Shown here piece after piece: positions 7,899-14,729 of a stretch of 64,000 nt of DNA. Numbering within the stretch: the stretch's first letter is position 1; each line of letters starts with the position of its first letter. Below the pieces are notes generated by a model that had not been told where the DNA came from, did no database searches, and worked only from the letters and a program-made list of their open reading frames with translations. A program made the translations under genes and the position numbers. The DNA comes from an uncultured Lactobacillus sp. (GTDB taxonomy: Bacteria > Bacillota > Bacilli > Lactobacillales > Lactobacillaceae): the NCBI GenBank assembly GCA_937874695.1, contig CALNAJ010000014.1, positions 53,764-117,763 on the forward strand, given 5' to 3'.

Positions 7899-8282
7899 AT
7901 GCGAATGAGTCTGTTGGGCCTGGGAATTATCCTGGTCGTGATCAGTCACGGGTTGCACCACTATACGTTGCGTCAGCTACAACGAGGGGTCAGACGACAG
8001 ACACGGCGAAGCGTTTCCGTGTATCATGGCTTCTTGTATCTCGGTCTGGCGTACGTCGCAGTGGGGCTGTGGCGACCGGCATGGTTGAATCCGCGAGTCA
8101 TTGGTCTGCTGCTATTGGTGGATGGTATTGCCCTTGCCACGAGTTACTATCAGCACCGTCATCGGCAATATCCGGGTAGTGCGCGGTCATTGTGGCAACG
8201 ACAAGCGTGGTACTTGGTTGGCAGTCAGATTCTGCTGGCAATTGTCTTACTGGGGACGTTGGCGACTTTGCCAGCGCCGTGA
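7899..8282 (+). CDS. Small integral membrane protein, function unknown
   Basis: The 127-residue product has about four hydrophobic segments: residues 3-17, 44-60, 65-80 and 103-121. A basic cytoplasmic-looking loop with RQLQRGVRRQTRR lies between the first two, and HRHRQYPGSAR between the third and fourth. I do not recognise the family. Ribosome-site evidence is GGGAG about ten bases before the ATG. The gene stands alone between the mnmG terminator region and its own terminator at 8305. The long upstream leader may regulate it. Coding status is likely rather than certain. Confidence 0.65.
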   Translation: MRMSLLGLGIILVVISHGLHHYTLRQLQRGVRRQTRRSVSVYHGFLYLGLAYVAVGLWRPAWLNPRVIGLLLLVDGIALATSYYQHRHRQYPGSARSLWQRQAWYLVGSQILLAIVLLGTLATLPAP

Positions 8283-8304
8283 CATGTAGATGGTCATTCG
8301 GAGA

Positions 8305-8342
8305 CCCGTTAACGCTGAACAAACAACGCTAACGGGATTTTT
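8305..8342 (+). terminator. Intrinsic terminator
   Basis: CCCGTTA pairs with TAACGGG, followed by ATTTTT. It ends the small membrane protein gene upstream. Confidence 0.7.
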
Positions 8343-8359
8343 AAGTTATTGGGGGACAA

Positions 8360-8593
8360 ATGATGAAACGTTATTCACCAGCAGCCGCGCAGCAAGCGCT
8401 GTTGCAGATTTTAGATGAAGTGAATCATAAGCAAGAGATGGTCGTCGTGACGCCCACGGATGGCAACGACGCCAACTCGGCCGTGATTGTCGCGAAATCT
8501 GAGTGGGAAGCACTGAAGGCCGCCTTGGAAGCGGCCCAGCAACCCGTGCAGGATGCAGGATACCTGGATCTCGATAAGATTGAATGGGGCTAA
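8360..8593 (+). CDS. Phd/YefM-type antitoxin-like protein without a toxin partner
   Basis: The 77-residue product resembles the Phd/YefM antitoxin fold: YSPAAAQQALLQILDEVN matches the first strand-helix of the family, followed by MVVVTPTDG (beta hairpin) and AVIVAKSEWEALKAAL (the dimerisation helix). In type II systems the antitoxin represses its own operon and neutralises a RelE- or Doc-type toxin encoded directly downstream. Here the next gene is on the opposite strand and is a membrane protein, so no toxin is visible. The start may be the second ATG (8363), which has better spacing from GGGGG. The family call is from pattern recognition only. Confidence 0.65.
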   Translation: MMKRYSPAAAQQALLQILDEVNHKQEMVVVTPTDGNDANSAVIVAKSEWEALKAALEAAQQPVQDAGYLDLDKIEWG

Positions 8594-8624
8594 AAAAGCC
8601 GCGCATCCGTGGGGATAGCGTGGC
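8592..8624 (-). terminator. Probable terminator of the minus-strand gene at 8631
   Basis: On the minus strand GCCACGC pairs with GCGCGGC (one mismatch), followed by six T. It overlaps the 3' end of the antitoxin-like gene. Confidence 0.5.
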
Positions 8625-8630
8625 CAGTTA

Positions 8631-8894
8631 TTAATTTCCACCAAGGATAAATGCTCTACCAATGGAAGCAACTAAGAAAACGATTTGAAGCGTCAGGTCA
8701 ATCCGATTTAACGGATTGGCATCGGTCGTACTCTCGAAGACGTTAAAATGCAGCATTGCAGTGATTAACGAACTAAAGCAGAGAAAAGCAACGATTTTGG
8801 GATCCTGAAGGAACAGCATGGCAAGCAGTAGCACTAACGTTAAAATGATGACGCCAATTTTAGCGGGGGTTGCTGAGAAGCGGGCTTCGGTCAT
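8631..8894 (-). CDS. Small membrane protein, function unknown
   Basis: The 87-residue product has three hydrophobic segments: about 12-29 (IGVIILTLVLLLAMLFL), 33-50 and 66-84. Only short polar links join them. The ATG is preceded by GAGGTG at a suitable distance. It is a single-gene unit transcribed toward the antitoxin-like gene. I do not recognise the family; the composition is typical of small lactobacillar membrane proteins of unknown role. Confidence 0.65.
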   Translation of the reverse strand: MTEARFSATPAKIGVIILTLVLLLAMLFLQDPKIVAFLCFSSLITAMLHFNVFESTTDANPLNRIDLTLQIVFLVASIGRAFILGGN

Positions 8895-9021
8895 GGGTCT
8901 TCACCTCGTTTCGCTTAAATGAGAATATGAGATTTCGGTTATAACTTGTTACCATCATACCAGAAAATCTGGTTAAAGGGGTAAATTAATGCTCAAAAGT
9001 TAATATAGTTTCCAATTTTCA

Positions 9022-9063
9022 AAAAATCGCCCGCTAGCATCATTGATTGCTAACGGGCGATTC
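9022..9063 (-). terminator. Intrinsic terminator after the HAD phosphatase
   Basis: ATCGCCCGTTAGCA pairs with TGCTAGCGGGCGAT (one G.T) on the minus strand, followed by six T. Confidence 0.85.
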
Positions 9064-9069
9064 GTCTAT

Positions 9070-9753
9070 CTAAGCGAGAAGAACATGTTTAAGGGAGGCG
9101 TAGGAATCCGCCTCGTAAGTCGGATGGTAATCGACGGATTTCACAGCGTGGCGCGGGTTGAACCAGACGCTGTCGAGATGCGCGTTAGTCGCACCCAGAA
9201 TGTCGGAATGCAGGCTGTCACCGACCATGACGGTATTTCCTGCGGTCATCGTTGGATATTGCGTGAAGATGGGGGCAAAGAAGCGCTCATCCGGCTTGTC
9301 ATAACCCACGTCCTCAGAGATGAAGATACTGTCGAAGAAGCGAGTTAGTTGGGAACCAGCGAGCCGGTTGAGTTGGATGGATTTGGTGCCGTTGGTCCCG
9401 GCAATCACCGTCACGCCGGCACGGGTGAGCTCTGTCAGAAAGGTTATGGCCCCAGGCAAAGTGTAGTAGTTGTGATCGAGCATGCTTTTGTACTGCTTTT
9501 CAACGGCGGGCCCATCGACGGTGACCCCCATCGCGCCAAAGGCTCTGGCAAAGCGGGTATCCAATAGGGGCGCGCGGTCTGCGCCCAGTTCGATTTGATG
9601 CCAGACGTCCTGGTTGATCTTAACGTAGGTAGCAAGCCCGCGCTGTACGTCGGTCACGCCATACTTTTGAAGGAGGCGGGTTACACCTTCATTTTCACCA
9701 CGGGTAAAGTCGAGGAGGGTGTCATCTAGGTCAATAATTGCGTATTTTTTCAT
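9070..9753 (-). CDS. HAD-family hydrolase, YjjG/YfnB-like (probable nucleotidase)
   Basis: This is a haloacid-dehalogenase-type phosphatase. The 227-residue product has motif I IDLDDTLLDF (nucleophile D8, acid D10), motif II as TNGTK, motif III as KPDERFF, and motif IV as VGDSLHSDI, with a helical C1 cap between motifs I and II. This layout and the GYDKPDERFF motif match the YjjG/YfnB subgroup, in which characterised members remove phosphate from non-canonical pyrimidine nucleotides. The substrate here is inferred, not shown. The gene is a single unit with its own terminator. Confidence 0.82.
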   Translation of the reverse strand: MKKYAIIDLDDTLLDFTRGENEGVTRLLQKYGVTDVQRGLATYVKINQDVWHQIELGADRAPLLDTRFARAFGAMGVTVDGPAVEKQYKSMLDHNYYTLPGAITFLTELTRAGVTVIAGTNGTKSIQLNRLAGSQLTRFFDSIFISEDVGYDKPDERFFAPIFTQYPTMTAGNTVMVGDSLHSDILGATNAHLDSVWFNPRHAVKSVDYHPTYEADSYASLKHVLLA

Positions 9754-9960
9754 GAGAGCGCGCCTTTCGGATTGGTTTTGTCGATTTTAGCATAGATTCT
9801 GGGGATGATAAAGGTAGGGAAGTCACATTCTAAAAACAACGGATTTTTGAATGTTGACCACCGAATTTTACCTGAATAATCAAAATATCCCAGTTTTTGA
9901 AGTGTGAAAATTTGGCAATATTAAAACCGCGTCACCTGAATGCAACGCGGTTCTGTAAAA

Positions 9961-11304
9961 TTAAACGTTTTTTGATCGGAACACCTGTCCCAGGATCCAA
10001 CCTAGAACAACGCCAATCAACGCTGGAACAACCCAGCTAAAGCCTTGTGCGGCTAGTGGTAATTGGTTGTTGAGGGCGAGAATTGCGCGACTCCAGCTAG
10101 CCTGTTGTAAGCTGCTAGGGAGTGCCGCTACAGCTGAGAAGATGGCTGGTATCAGCGTGAATAGCATCGCTAGGCCGAATAACCAGCGACTGGTACCCAA
10201 TAGTGGTGAAAGTACCGCTAGCACGATCAAGACGATGGCCAGGGGGTACAGGAACATCAGCACGGGTGAGGAGTAGCTGATGAGCTTCGTCAGACCCACG
10301 TTGGCGAAGAGGCAGGGTAACACGCTGGCAAAGACGATTAGCCAGGTGTAGGACAACCGGGGAAACATCTCGTGGAAGGTATCCCCAAACGCTGAAATCA
10401 GGCCAATCGCTGTCTTCAGGCAGGCAATGATCACAATCAGCGCCAGCAGGATATTCCCAAACGTGCCGAAGTATTGGTTGGCAATCTGCGCCAGGGTGAT
10501 TCCGCCGTTGGCCGCCGGGGCAAATTTACCCAGGCTCATGGTTCCCATTAGCGCCAGTAACGTGTAGATCAGGCCCATCAGCACGACGCTAATGGTCCCG
10601 GACTTGATGACATCTTTCGCAATTTGGCCGGGTTCGGTGACACCCAGCGCCCGAATACTGTCGATGACGACAATTCCAAACGCCAGTGAGGCCAGGGCAT
10701 CTAACGTGTTATAGCCTTCAGTAAAACCAGTCGCCATCGGACTAGTCGCATAAGCCCCGCGAGCTGTCGCAGAGAAGCCGCCCATCGGTTTGATGAATGT
10801 GGCTAGAATCAGTAAACCAAGTAAAATCAAGAAGGTCGGTGTCAGCCATTTGCCAATGTAGGTCATCAATTTTCCTGGATTACGGGACAGTAGCCACGCA
10901 ACAACGAAAAATAAGATGGAAAAACTGGCGAGAACCAATCCCTGATGCCCACGGCTGACAAAGGGCGCCAGGCCAATCTGATAGGACGTTGTGGCCAGCC
11001 GGGGTAGGGCAAAGAATGGCCCCACGGTTAAGTAGAGGAGAATGGTAAAAATGTAGGCGAATGGTCGGTTGACCTTAGTCGCCAGGTCGAAGACCCCCTC
11101 ACTACGGGTCAGACCAATCCCAGTGACCCCTAACAAGGGCAGGCCAATCCCAGTTAGGAGGAGACCAATAACCGCCCAACCAACGCTATGGCCGGCTTGT
11201 TGACCGAGAAAGACGGGGAAGATCAGGTTACCAGCACCGAAAAAGAGCCCAAAGAGCATCATGCCAATAAACAGGAGTTCCCGCCAAGATAATCGAGTTT
11301 TCAA
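9961..11304 (-). CDS. brnQ: Branched-chain amino acid transport system carrier protein
   Basis: BrnQ (LIVCS family) imports leucine, isoleucine and valine with a sodium or proton gradient. The 447-residue product has about twelve hydrophobic segments and begins with the family-typical FIGMMLFGLFFGAGNLIFP. Other conserved stretches are VGPFFALPRLATTSYQIG and GTISVVLMGLIYTLLALMG. Length is normal. It lies about 100 bases downstream of the NAD(P)-binding protein gene on the same strand but behind that gene's terminator, so it probably has its own promoter. Confidence 0.93.
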   Translation of the reverse strand: MKTRLSWRELLFIGMMLFGLFFGAGNLIFPVFLGQQAGHSVGWAVIGLLLTGIGLPLLGVTGIGLTRSEGVFDLATKVNRPFAYIFTILLYLTVGPFFALPRLATTSYQIGLAPFVSRGHQGLVLASFSILFFVVAWLLSRNPGKLMTYIGKWLTPTFLILLGLLILATFIKPMGGFSATARGAYATSPMATGFTEGYNTLDALASLAFGIVVIDSIRALGVTEPGQIAKDVIKSGTISVVLMGLIYTLLALMGTMSLGKFAPAANGGITLAQIANQYFGTFGNILLALIVIIACLKTAIGLISAFGDTFHEMFPRLSYTWLIVFASVLPCLFANVGLTKLISYSSPVLMFLYPLAIVLIVLAVLSPLLGTSRWLFGLAMLFTLIPAIFSAVAALPSSLQQASWSRAILALNNQLPLAAQGFSWVVPALIGVVLGWILGQVFRSKNV

Positions 11305-11364
11305 AGTAATCGCAACTTTCTATAAGCATAAAGTACGGTCGTGCAGACCATAGGTAAGCATATC

Positions 11365-11396
11365 AAAAAAGGGGCCCCGTGGGAACGGGAACCCCC
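11365..11396 (-). terminator. Intrinsic terminator upstream of brnQ
   Basis: On the minus strand GGGG/CCCC and CCCGT/ACGGG stems are followed by six T. It ends the gene at 11404-12051. Confidence 0.8.
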
Positions 11397-11403
11397 TATA
11401 AAT

Positions 11404-12051
11404 TTATTTATCAGCAACGGTAAAGCGTGCTTGGTGATGTTGTGGGTGTTCAATTTCATCTAAAATTGCAACGGCCATGGTACCCGCAGAGGTCCCGGAT
11501 TCCTGGTTGGCGTTGACCAAAAGTTCGTCGTCACCCATTAAGAATGGTGTTGCGTCGCCGGGATGGAAGTTCGCCGCCGGTGATACGCCGACCCAGTTGA
11601 CGTTGTCTACGTCGCGCAGGAAGTTGAGTTCCTTTAATTGGTTTTGTGGAACGCTCAAGAAAGCAGCGGCGTTAGGATCCTTAGCAATGTCCTCGACGAA
11701 TAAATGATGGTCATCGCCGGTTTGAAGGCTACCGGCGCCCAAGATGAAGACGAGGCGCGGTTGCGTCGTTTCCCGTAACTTGGCAGCTAGACTCGCTGCG
11801 AGGTCAACGTGTTGAAAGGCCAGACTTGGTGCGGTTGCGAAAGCGTCGATAACCACATCGGCCGTGGCGAGCTCGGCTGGGGTTAAGGCAAAAGCATCTT
11901 GGACCTTGGTCGTCAGGTTAGGATTAACTGGCAACTTAGCGAGCTTTTCCGCCGAACGGGCCAGCGCCGTGACACTGTGACCACGCTTTAAAGCTTCTGC
12001 AACAAGTGCTGATCCGGCCATCCCGGTAGCACCAATGATTGAAATTTTCAT
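11404..12051 (-). CDS. NAD(P)H-binding protein, atypical short-chain dehydrogenase (YwnB-like)
   Basis: The 215-residue product begins MKISIIGATGMAGSALVAEALKRGHSVTALAR, a Rossmann GXTGXXG nucleotide-binding motif followed by the acceptor-binding helix. It belongs to the NAD(P)H-binding (NmrA/BVR-B-like) group, related in layout to YwnB/YhfK of Bacillus. No Tyr-XXX-Lys catalytic pair of classical dehydrogenases is obvious, so it may be a reductase or a redox sensor; the substrate is unknown. I chose the ATG at 12051 because AGGAGG precedes it; a longer frame to 12111 lacks a site. Confidence 0.82.
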   Translation of the reverse strand: MKISIIGATGMAGSALVAEALKRGHSVTALARSAEKLAKLPVNPNLTTKVQDAFALTPAELATADVVIDAFATAPSLAFQHVDLAASLAAKLRETTQPRLVFILGAGSLQTGDDHHLFVEDIAKDPNAAAFLSVPQNQLKELNFLRDVDNVNWVGVSPAANFHPGDATPFLMGDDELLVNANQESGTSAGTMAVAILDEIEHPQHHQARFTVADK

Positions 12052-12172
12052 GAAAGGACCTCCTGTATTTGCTGCGATCAGTATACCGGTTTTAACGAAG
12101 ATCACCAACAATTATGGCTCGACGTGGTTGCGGGTGTGGTAGAGTAGGAGAAAACGCTGAGGAGGCACTATC

Positions 12173-12754
12173 ATGAAAAGTGTGGTTCAGGGACAGTTGG
12201 TTCATTTAACGGAAATGCGCGATGGGGATGCAGAATGGCTCCAGGATACGCAGTGGGAGCCCGGACTCTTGCGGAATTTATCGGCCGATGCCTTACATCC
12301 GTGGACGGCGGCCGAATATACCGAACTGGCCGCGGACCCGGATAGCGATGATAAATTTTTCTTTATGGTGCGCGCCAACGCCGACGATGGCTTGTTGGGC
12401 TGGGTGATTCTTGATGAGATTCAACTGAAGAATCGGCGAGCAGAGCTGGGGATTGCGTTGCCAGTTGCGAGTGATCGGGGCCAGGGCTACGGCGTAGATA
12501 CGCTCAATACGATTCTGTCGTTTGCCTTCAATGAATTAGGTCTGCACAAGGTAACACTGGACGTTAACGCCAATAATCAGGCGGCGTTACGGGCATACGC
12601 AGCCGTTGGATTTGTGCGCGAGGGTATCAACCGCGAGGCCGTTTATCAGGACGGGCAATGGCTCGACCTGTATCAGTTTGGGATTTTAGCCAAAGAGTGG
12701 TGGACTGTTTCACGTGGAACAATTCCAGACGAAAACACCACGGCCGACAATTAG
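12173..12754 (+). CDS. GNAT-family N-acetyltransferase
   Basis: The 193-residue product is a RimJ/RimL-type acetyltransferase. The acetyl-CoA loop is SDRGQGYGVDTLNTILSFAF (about 103-122), a variant of the RGxGxG motif. It is followed by the conserved LGLHKVTLDVNANNQAALRAYAAVGF strand-helix and REAVYQDGQWLDLYQFGIL. Such enzymes acetylate protein N-termini, antibiotics or small amines; the target cannot be read from sequence. GAGGAGG precedes the ATG. The 3' end carries a perfect parS palindrome (12706-12721) inside the coding frame. Confidence 0.88.
   Translation: MKSVVQGQLVHLTEMRDGDAEWLQDTQWEPGLLRNLSADALHPWTAAEYTELAADPDSDDKFFFMVRANADDGLLGWVILDEIQLKNRRAELGIALPVASDRGQGYGVDTLNTILSFAFNELGLHKVTLDVNANNQAALRAYAAVGFVREGINREAVYQDGQWLDLYQFGILAKEWWTVSRGTIPDENTTADN
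12706..12721. promoter_or_regulatory. parS site (ParB-binding), perfect match
   Basis: TGTTTCACGTGGAACA is the exact reverse complement of the canonical parS TGTTCCACGTGAAACA. It lies within the end of the GNAT gene, as parS sites often lie in coding sequence. Confidence 0.88.
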
Positions 12755-12770
12755 AGTCGCAGTGGTGTTT
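12734..12770. terminator. Bidirectional terminator between convergent genes
   Basis: AACACCAC pairs with GTGGTGTT and CGAC with GTCG, spanning the GNAT stop codon. Short T runs lie on both sides. It overlaps the start of the second parS-like site. Confidence 0.6.
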
Positions 12771-12781
12771 CACATGAAACA
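12766..12781. promoter_or_regulatory. parS-like site, one mismatch
   Basis: TGTTTCACATGAAACA differs from the palindromic parS only in the central CACGTG. It lies 60 bases from the perfect site. Confidence 0.65.
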
Positions 12782-12782
12782 T

Positions 12783-13310
12783 TTAGGCGCTAGGCCACGG
12801 TGAATCGGTTGTGACGTGCGCATTTAATCCGGCTTGTTCCTGACGGCGTTCCTTACGTTGCGCGGTTCGTTGGGGATAGCCAGCACATAAGTAACGTTGT
12901 TCATCGGTGACCGGTGTGACGCTAGGAAGTGGTGCTGTGACGGATTTATCGTCAATGACGTAGGTGATGAAGCAGGTAAACCCGACGAAGCGGTCGCCAG
13001 TCGTCAGGTTCTCCCCAACAATCTTGACGAAGACCTCTAGCGAGCGCGTCCCCGTGCCACTGACGTAGGCCTCCAGAATCATGGAGTCGTCGAGATGAAA
13101 GGGCCGTAGAAAGCTCACGTGGTCGAATGAGGCCGTGACGACGGTTTTATGGGTGAGGCGGACGGCCGCCACGGAGGCGCTGTCGTCTACCAGTGAAAGA
13201 ATCTTGCCGCCGAAGACGGTCTGGTGTTCGTTTAAATCTGGTTGAAAGACCCGGTGGGTGGTCACAATAAGCGTGGCATTGCAGGGCACGGGCGTAGGTT
13301 GAGTTGTCAC
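12783..13310 (-). CDS. Acyl-CoA thioesterase, hotdog fold (YkhA-like)
   Basis: The product (about 175 residues) is a single hotdog-fold thioesterase of the YkhA/YciA type, which hydrolyses acyl-CoA. Conserved stretches are VFQPDLNEHQTVFGGKILSLVDDSASVAA (the catalytic Asn/Glu/Asp region), FDHVSFLRPFHLDDSMILEAYV, and TGTRSLEVFVKI. The C-terminal 35 residues are polar and basic. I chose the GTG at 13310 because GGAG lies eight bases before it; a GTG at 13319 in the same frame overlaps that GGAG. The gene is convergent with the GNAT gene across a shared terminator. Confidence 0.85.
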   Translation of the reverse strand: MTTQPTPVPCNATLIVTTHRVFQPDLNEHQTVFGGKILSLVDDSASVAAVRLTHKTVVTASFDHVSFLRPFHLDDSMILEAYVSGTGTRSLEVFVKIVGENLTTGDRFVGFTCFITYVIDDKSVTAPLPSVTPVTDEQRYLCAGYPQRTAQRKERRQEQAGLNAHVTTDSPWPSA

Positions 13311-13466
13311 AGGCGTCACTCCATTCGTTAACAGTTATCTTCATTCTAACAGACTGCAAATTAGGTTACAGTATTATTAACTTTTCGCTATATCTTGGCG
13401 GAATCCTAGAGGTTGGGGCGCCGGCTTTGCTATACTGAATCTAAATTAAGCAGGAGGGGTGATCGT

Positions 13467-14678
13467 GTGAATTATCGTGGCGAACCGTTGGATTTAATTC
13501 CAACACTAGACTTGGCACAGACGTATCCATTGTTGGAATGCACGTTGAGCCTGATGCACCCCATTGATGTCGAGCGGCTGACGGCGGCGGTTAAGACAAC
13601 ACAGACCGTGGTACCGCAAATCCTCAGTCGCTATAACCTGCGACGGAATCGATTTGAAGAACAGCCGGCGAGCATTGACCACGTCATCACGGAGTACAGT
13701 GCCAGTCACGACCCGGGTCGCGGACGGCTGGACGTTTTACAGGGACCACAGCTGAAGATTCAAGTGATTCATTACGCCGATTACGACCAACTGCGGTTGA
13801 TCATGAGTCGCCTGCTGACCGATGGTGAGGGCTTTAAACACTACCTGTATCTGCTCGCAGCGGCCTACGATGGTCAGGACTTGGCGGATTTTGTGAATGA
13901 GCGAAGTGTTCGCCGGATTCTGAACTACTTGCGGCATCCCCACCGCCCCATCCCGCAAACGACCGATGCGCCAGTGGCAGAGGGCTTCCCACAGCTACAG
14001 GGGGATGTTCACCATCATAAGGGTGAGGCCTTGATTCCACGCGTGGAGAGTCGGCGCTTGCAGCAGCGGGCGCGGCAGCAGGGTGTCACTATGAATGCCG
14101 TGCTCCTGTCAGCCTATGCGTTGTCATTGTTCTCTTTAACGGGTGAGCGCCGACTGGTGATTCCGTATCAGGTCGACCTGCGTTTGCAGGGGCCGGTAGC
14201 GGCGACCAATGTGGTGCAGGTGGCTAACCTGACCAGCGAAATGGCGGTGCCAATCACGGTTCAGGAGGGAGATACCCTCCAGGACGTAGTTGCGCGGACG
14301 CAAGCGACAATTAGCCAGTTACGGGATAGCTTGGCTTACCTGGCACCGTTGGTGGAAATCAACCGGATGAGTCGCGCCTTGCCGCCAGAGATTGTGCGAC
14401 GGTTAGCTGGGAAGCATCGAGAACAGTCAGTGGTCTCTTTTGCCAATTTCGGCCACGTCGACCATACACGGCTGAAATTTGGGGATACTCGGGTCACGCA
14501 AATCTACTTTGCGGGGACGTATCGCGCCATGCCGAACTTTCAGCTGACGGTGAGCGCCTACCACGAGGCGTGGACGCTGGCATTTCGAATGCTGGGGTCG
14601 GAACCAGATTATCAATTAGGTATTAAAATTTTAAAGAACGTTGTGGCCCAGTTGAATCAGTGGGATCATGGCAAATAA
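13467..14678 (+). CDS. Condensation/acetyltransferase-fold protein (alcohol acetyltransferase-like)
   Basis: The 403-residue product has the length and pattern of the CoA-dependent acyltransferase superfamily (condensation domains, wax-ester and alcohol acetyltransferases). In the place of the HHxxxDG active-site motif it reads SRLLTDGEGFKHYLYLLAAAY (about residues 112-132), so the DG is kept but the catalytic histidine position is Ser/Arg. Later, VVSFANFGHVD and GTYRAMPNFQLTVSAYH resemble the floor loop of the second half. The start is GTG with AGGAGGGG six to ten bases upstream. It may be an inactive or altered enzyme; the substrate is unknown. It converges on the BspA-like gene. Confidence 0.65.
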   Translation: MNYRGEPLDLIPTLDLAQTYPLLECTLSLMHPIDVERLTAAVKTTQTVVPQILSRYNLRRNRFEEQPASIDHVITEYSASHDPGRGRLDVLQGPQLKIQVIHYADYDQLRLIMSRLLTDGEGFKHYLYLLAAAYDGQDLADFVNERSVRRILNYLRHPHRPIPQTTDAPVAEGFPQLQGDVHHHKGEALIPRVESRRLQQRARQQGVTMNAVLLSAYALSLFSLTGERRLVIPYQVDLRLQGPVAATNVVQVANLTSEMAVPITVQEGDTLQDVVARTQATISQLRDSLAYLAPLVEINRMSRALPPEIVRRLAGKHREQSVVSFANFGHVDHTRLKFGDTRVTQIYFAGTYRAMPNFQLTVSAYHEAWTLAFRMLGSEPDYQLGIKILKNVVAQLNQWDHGK

Positions 14679-14718
14679 AAATGCGAGCCTTACTATTTCT
14701 GGTAAGACGCGCATTTTT
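14677..14718. terminator. Bidirectional terminator
   Basis: AAATGCG/CGCATTT and CCTTAC/GTAAG stems with A and T runs on either side lie between two convergent genes. Confidence 0.75.
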
Positions 14719-14729
14719 GATAGAACGAG

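Noticed and set aside
7748..8179. 143-codon frame overlapping the small membrane protein gene
   Set aside because: No ribosome site and a composition typical of a shadow of the other frame; the 7899 frame has clear membrane segments.
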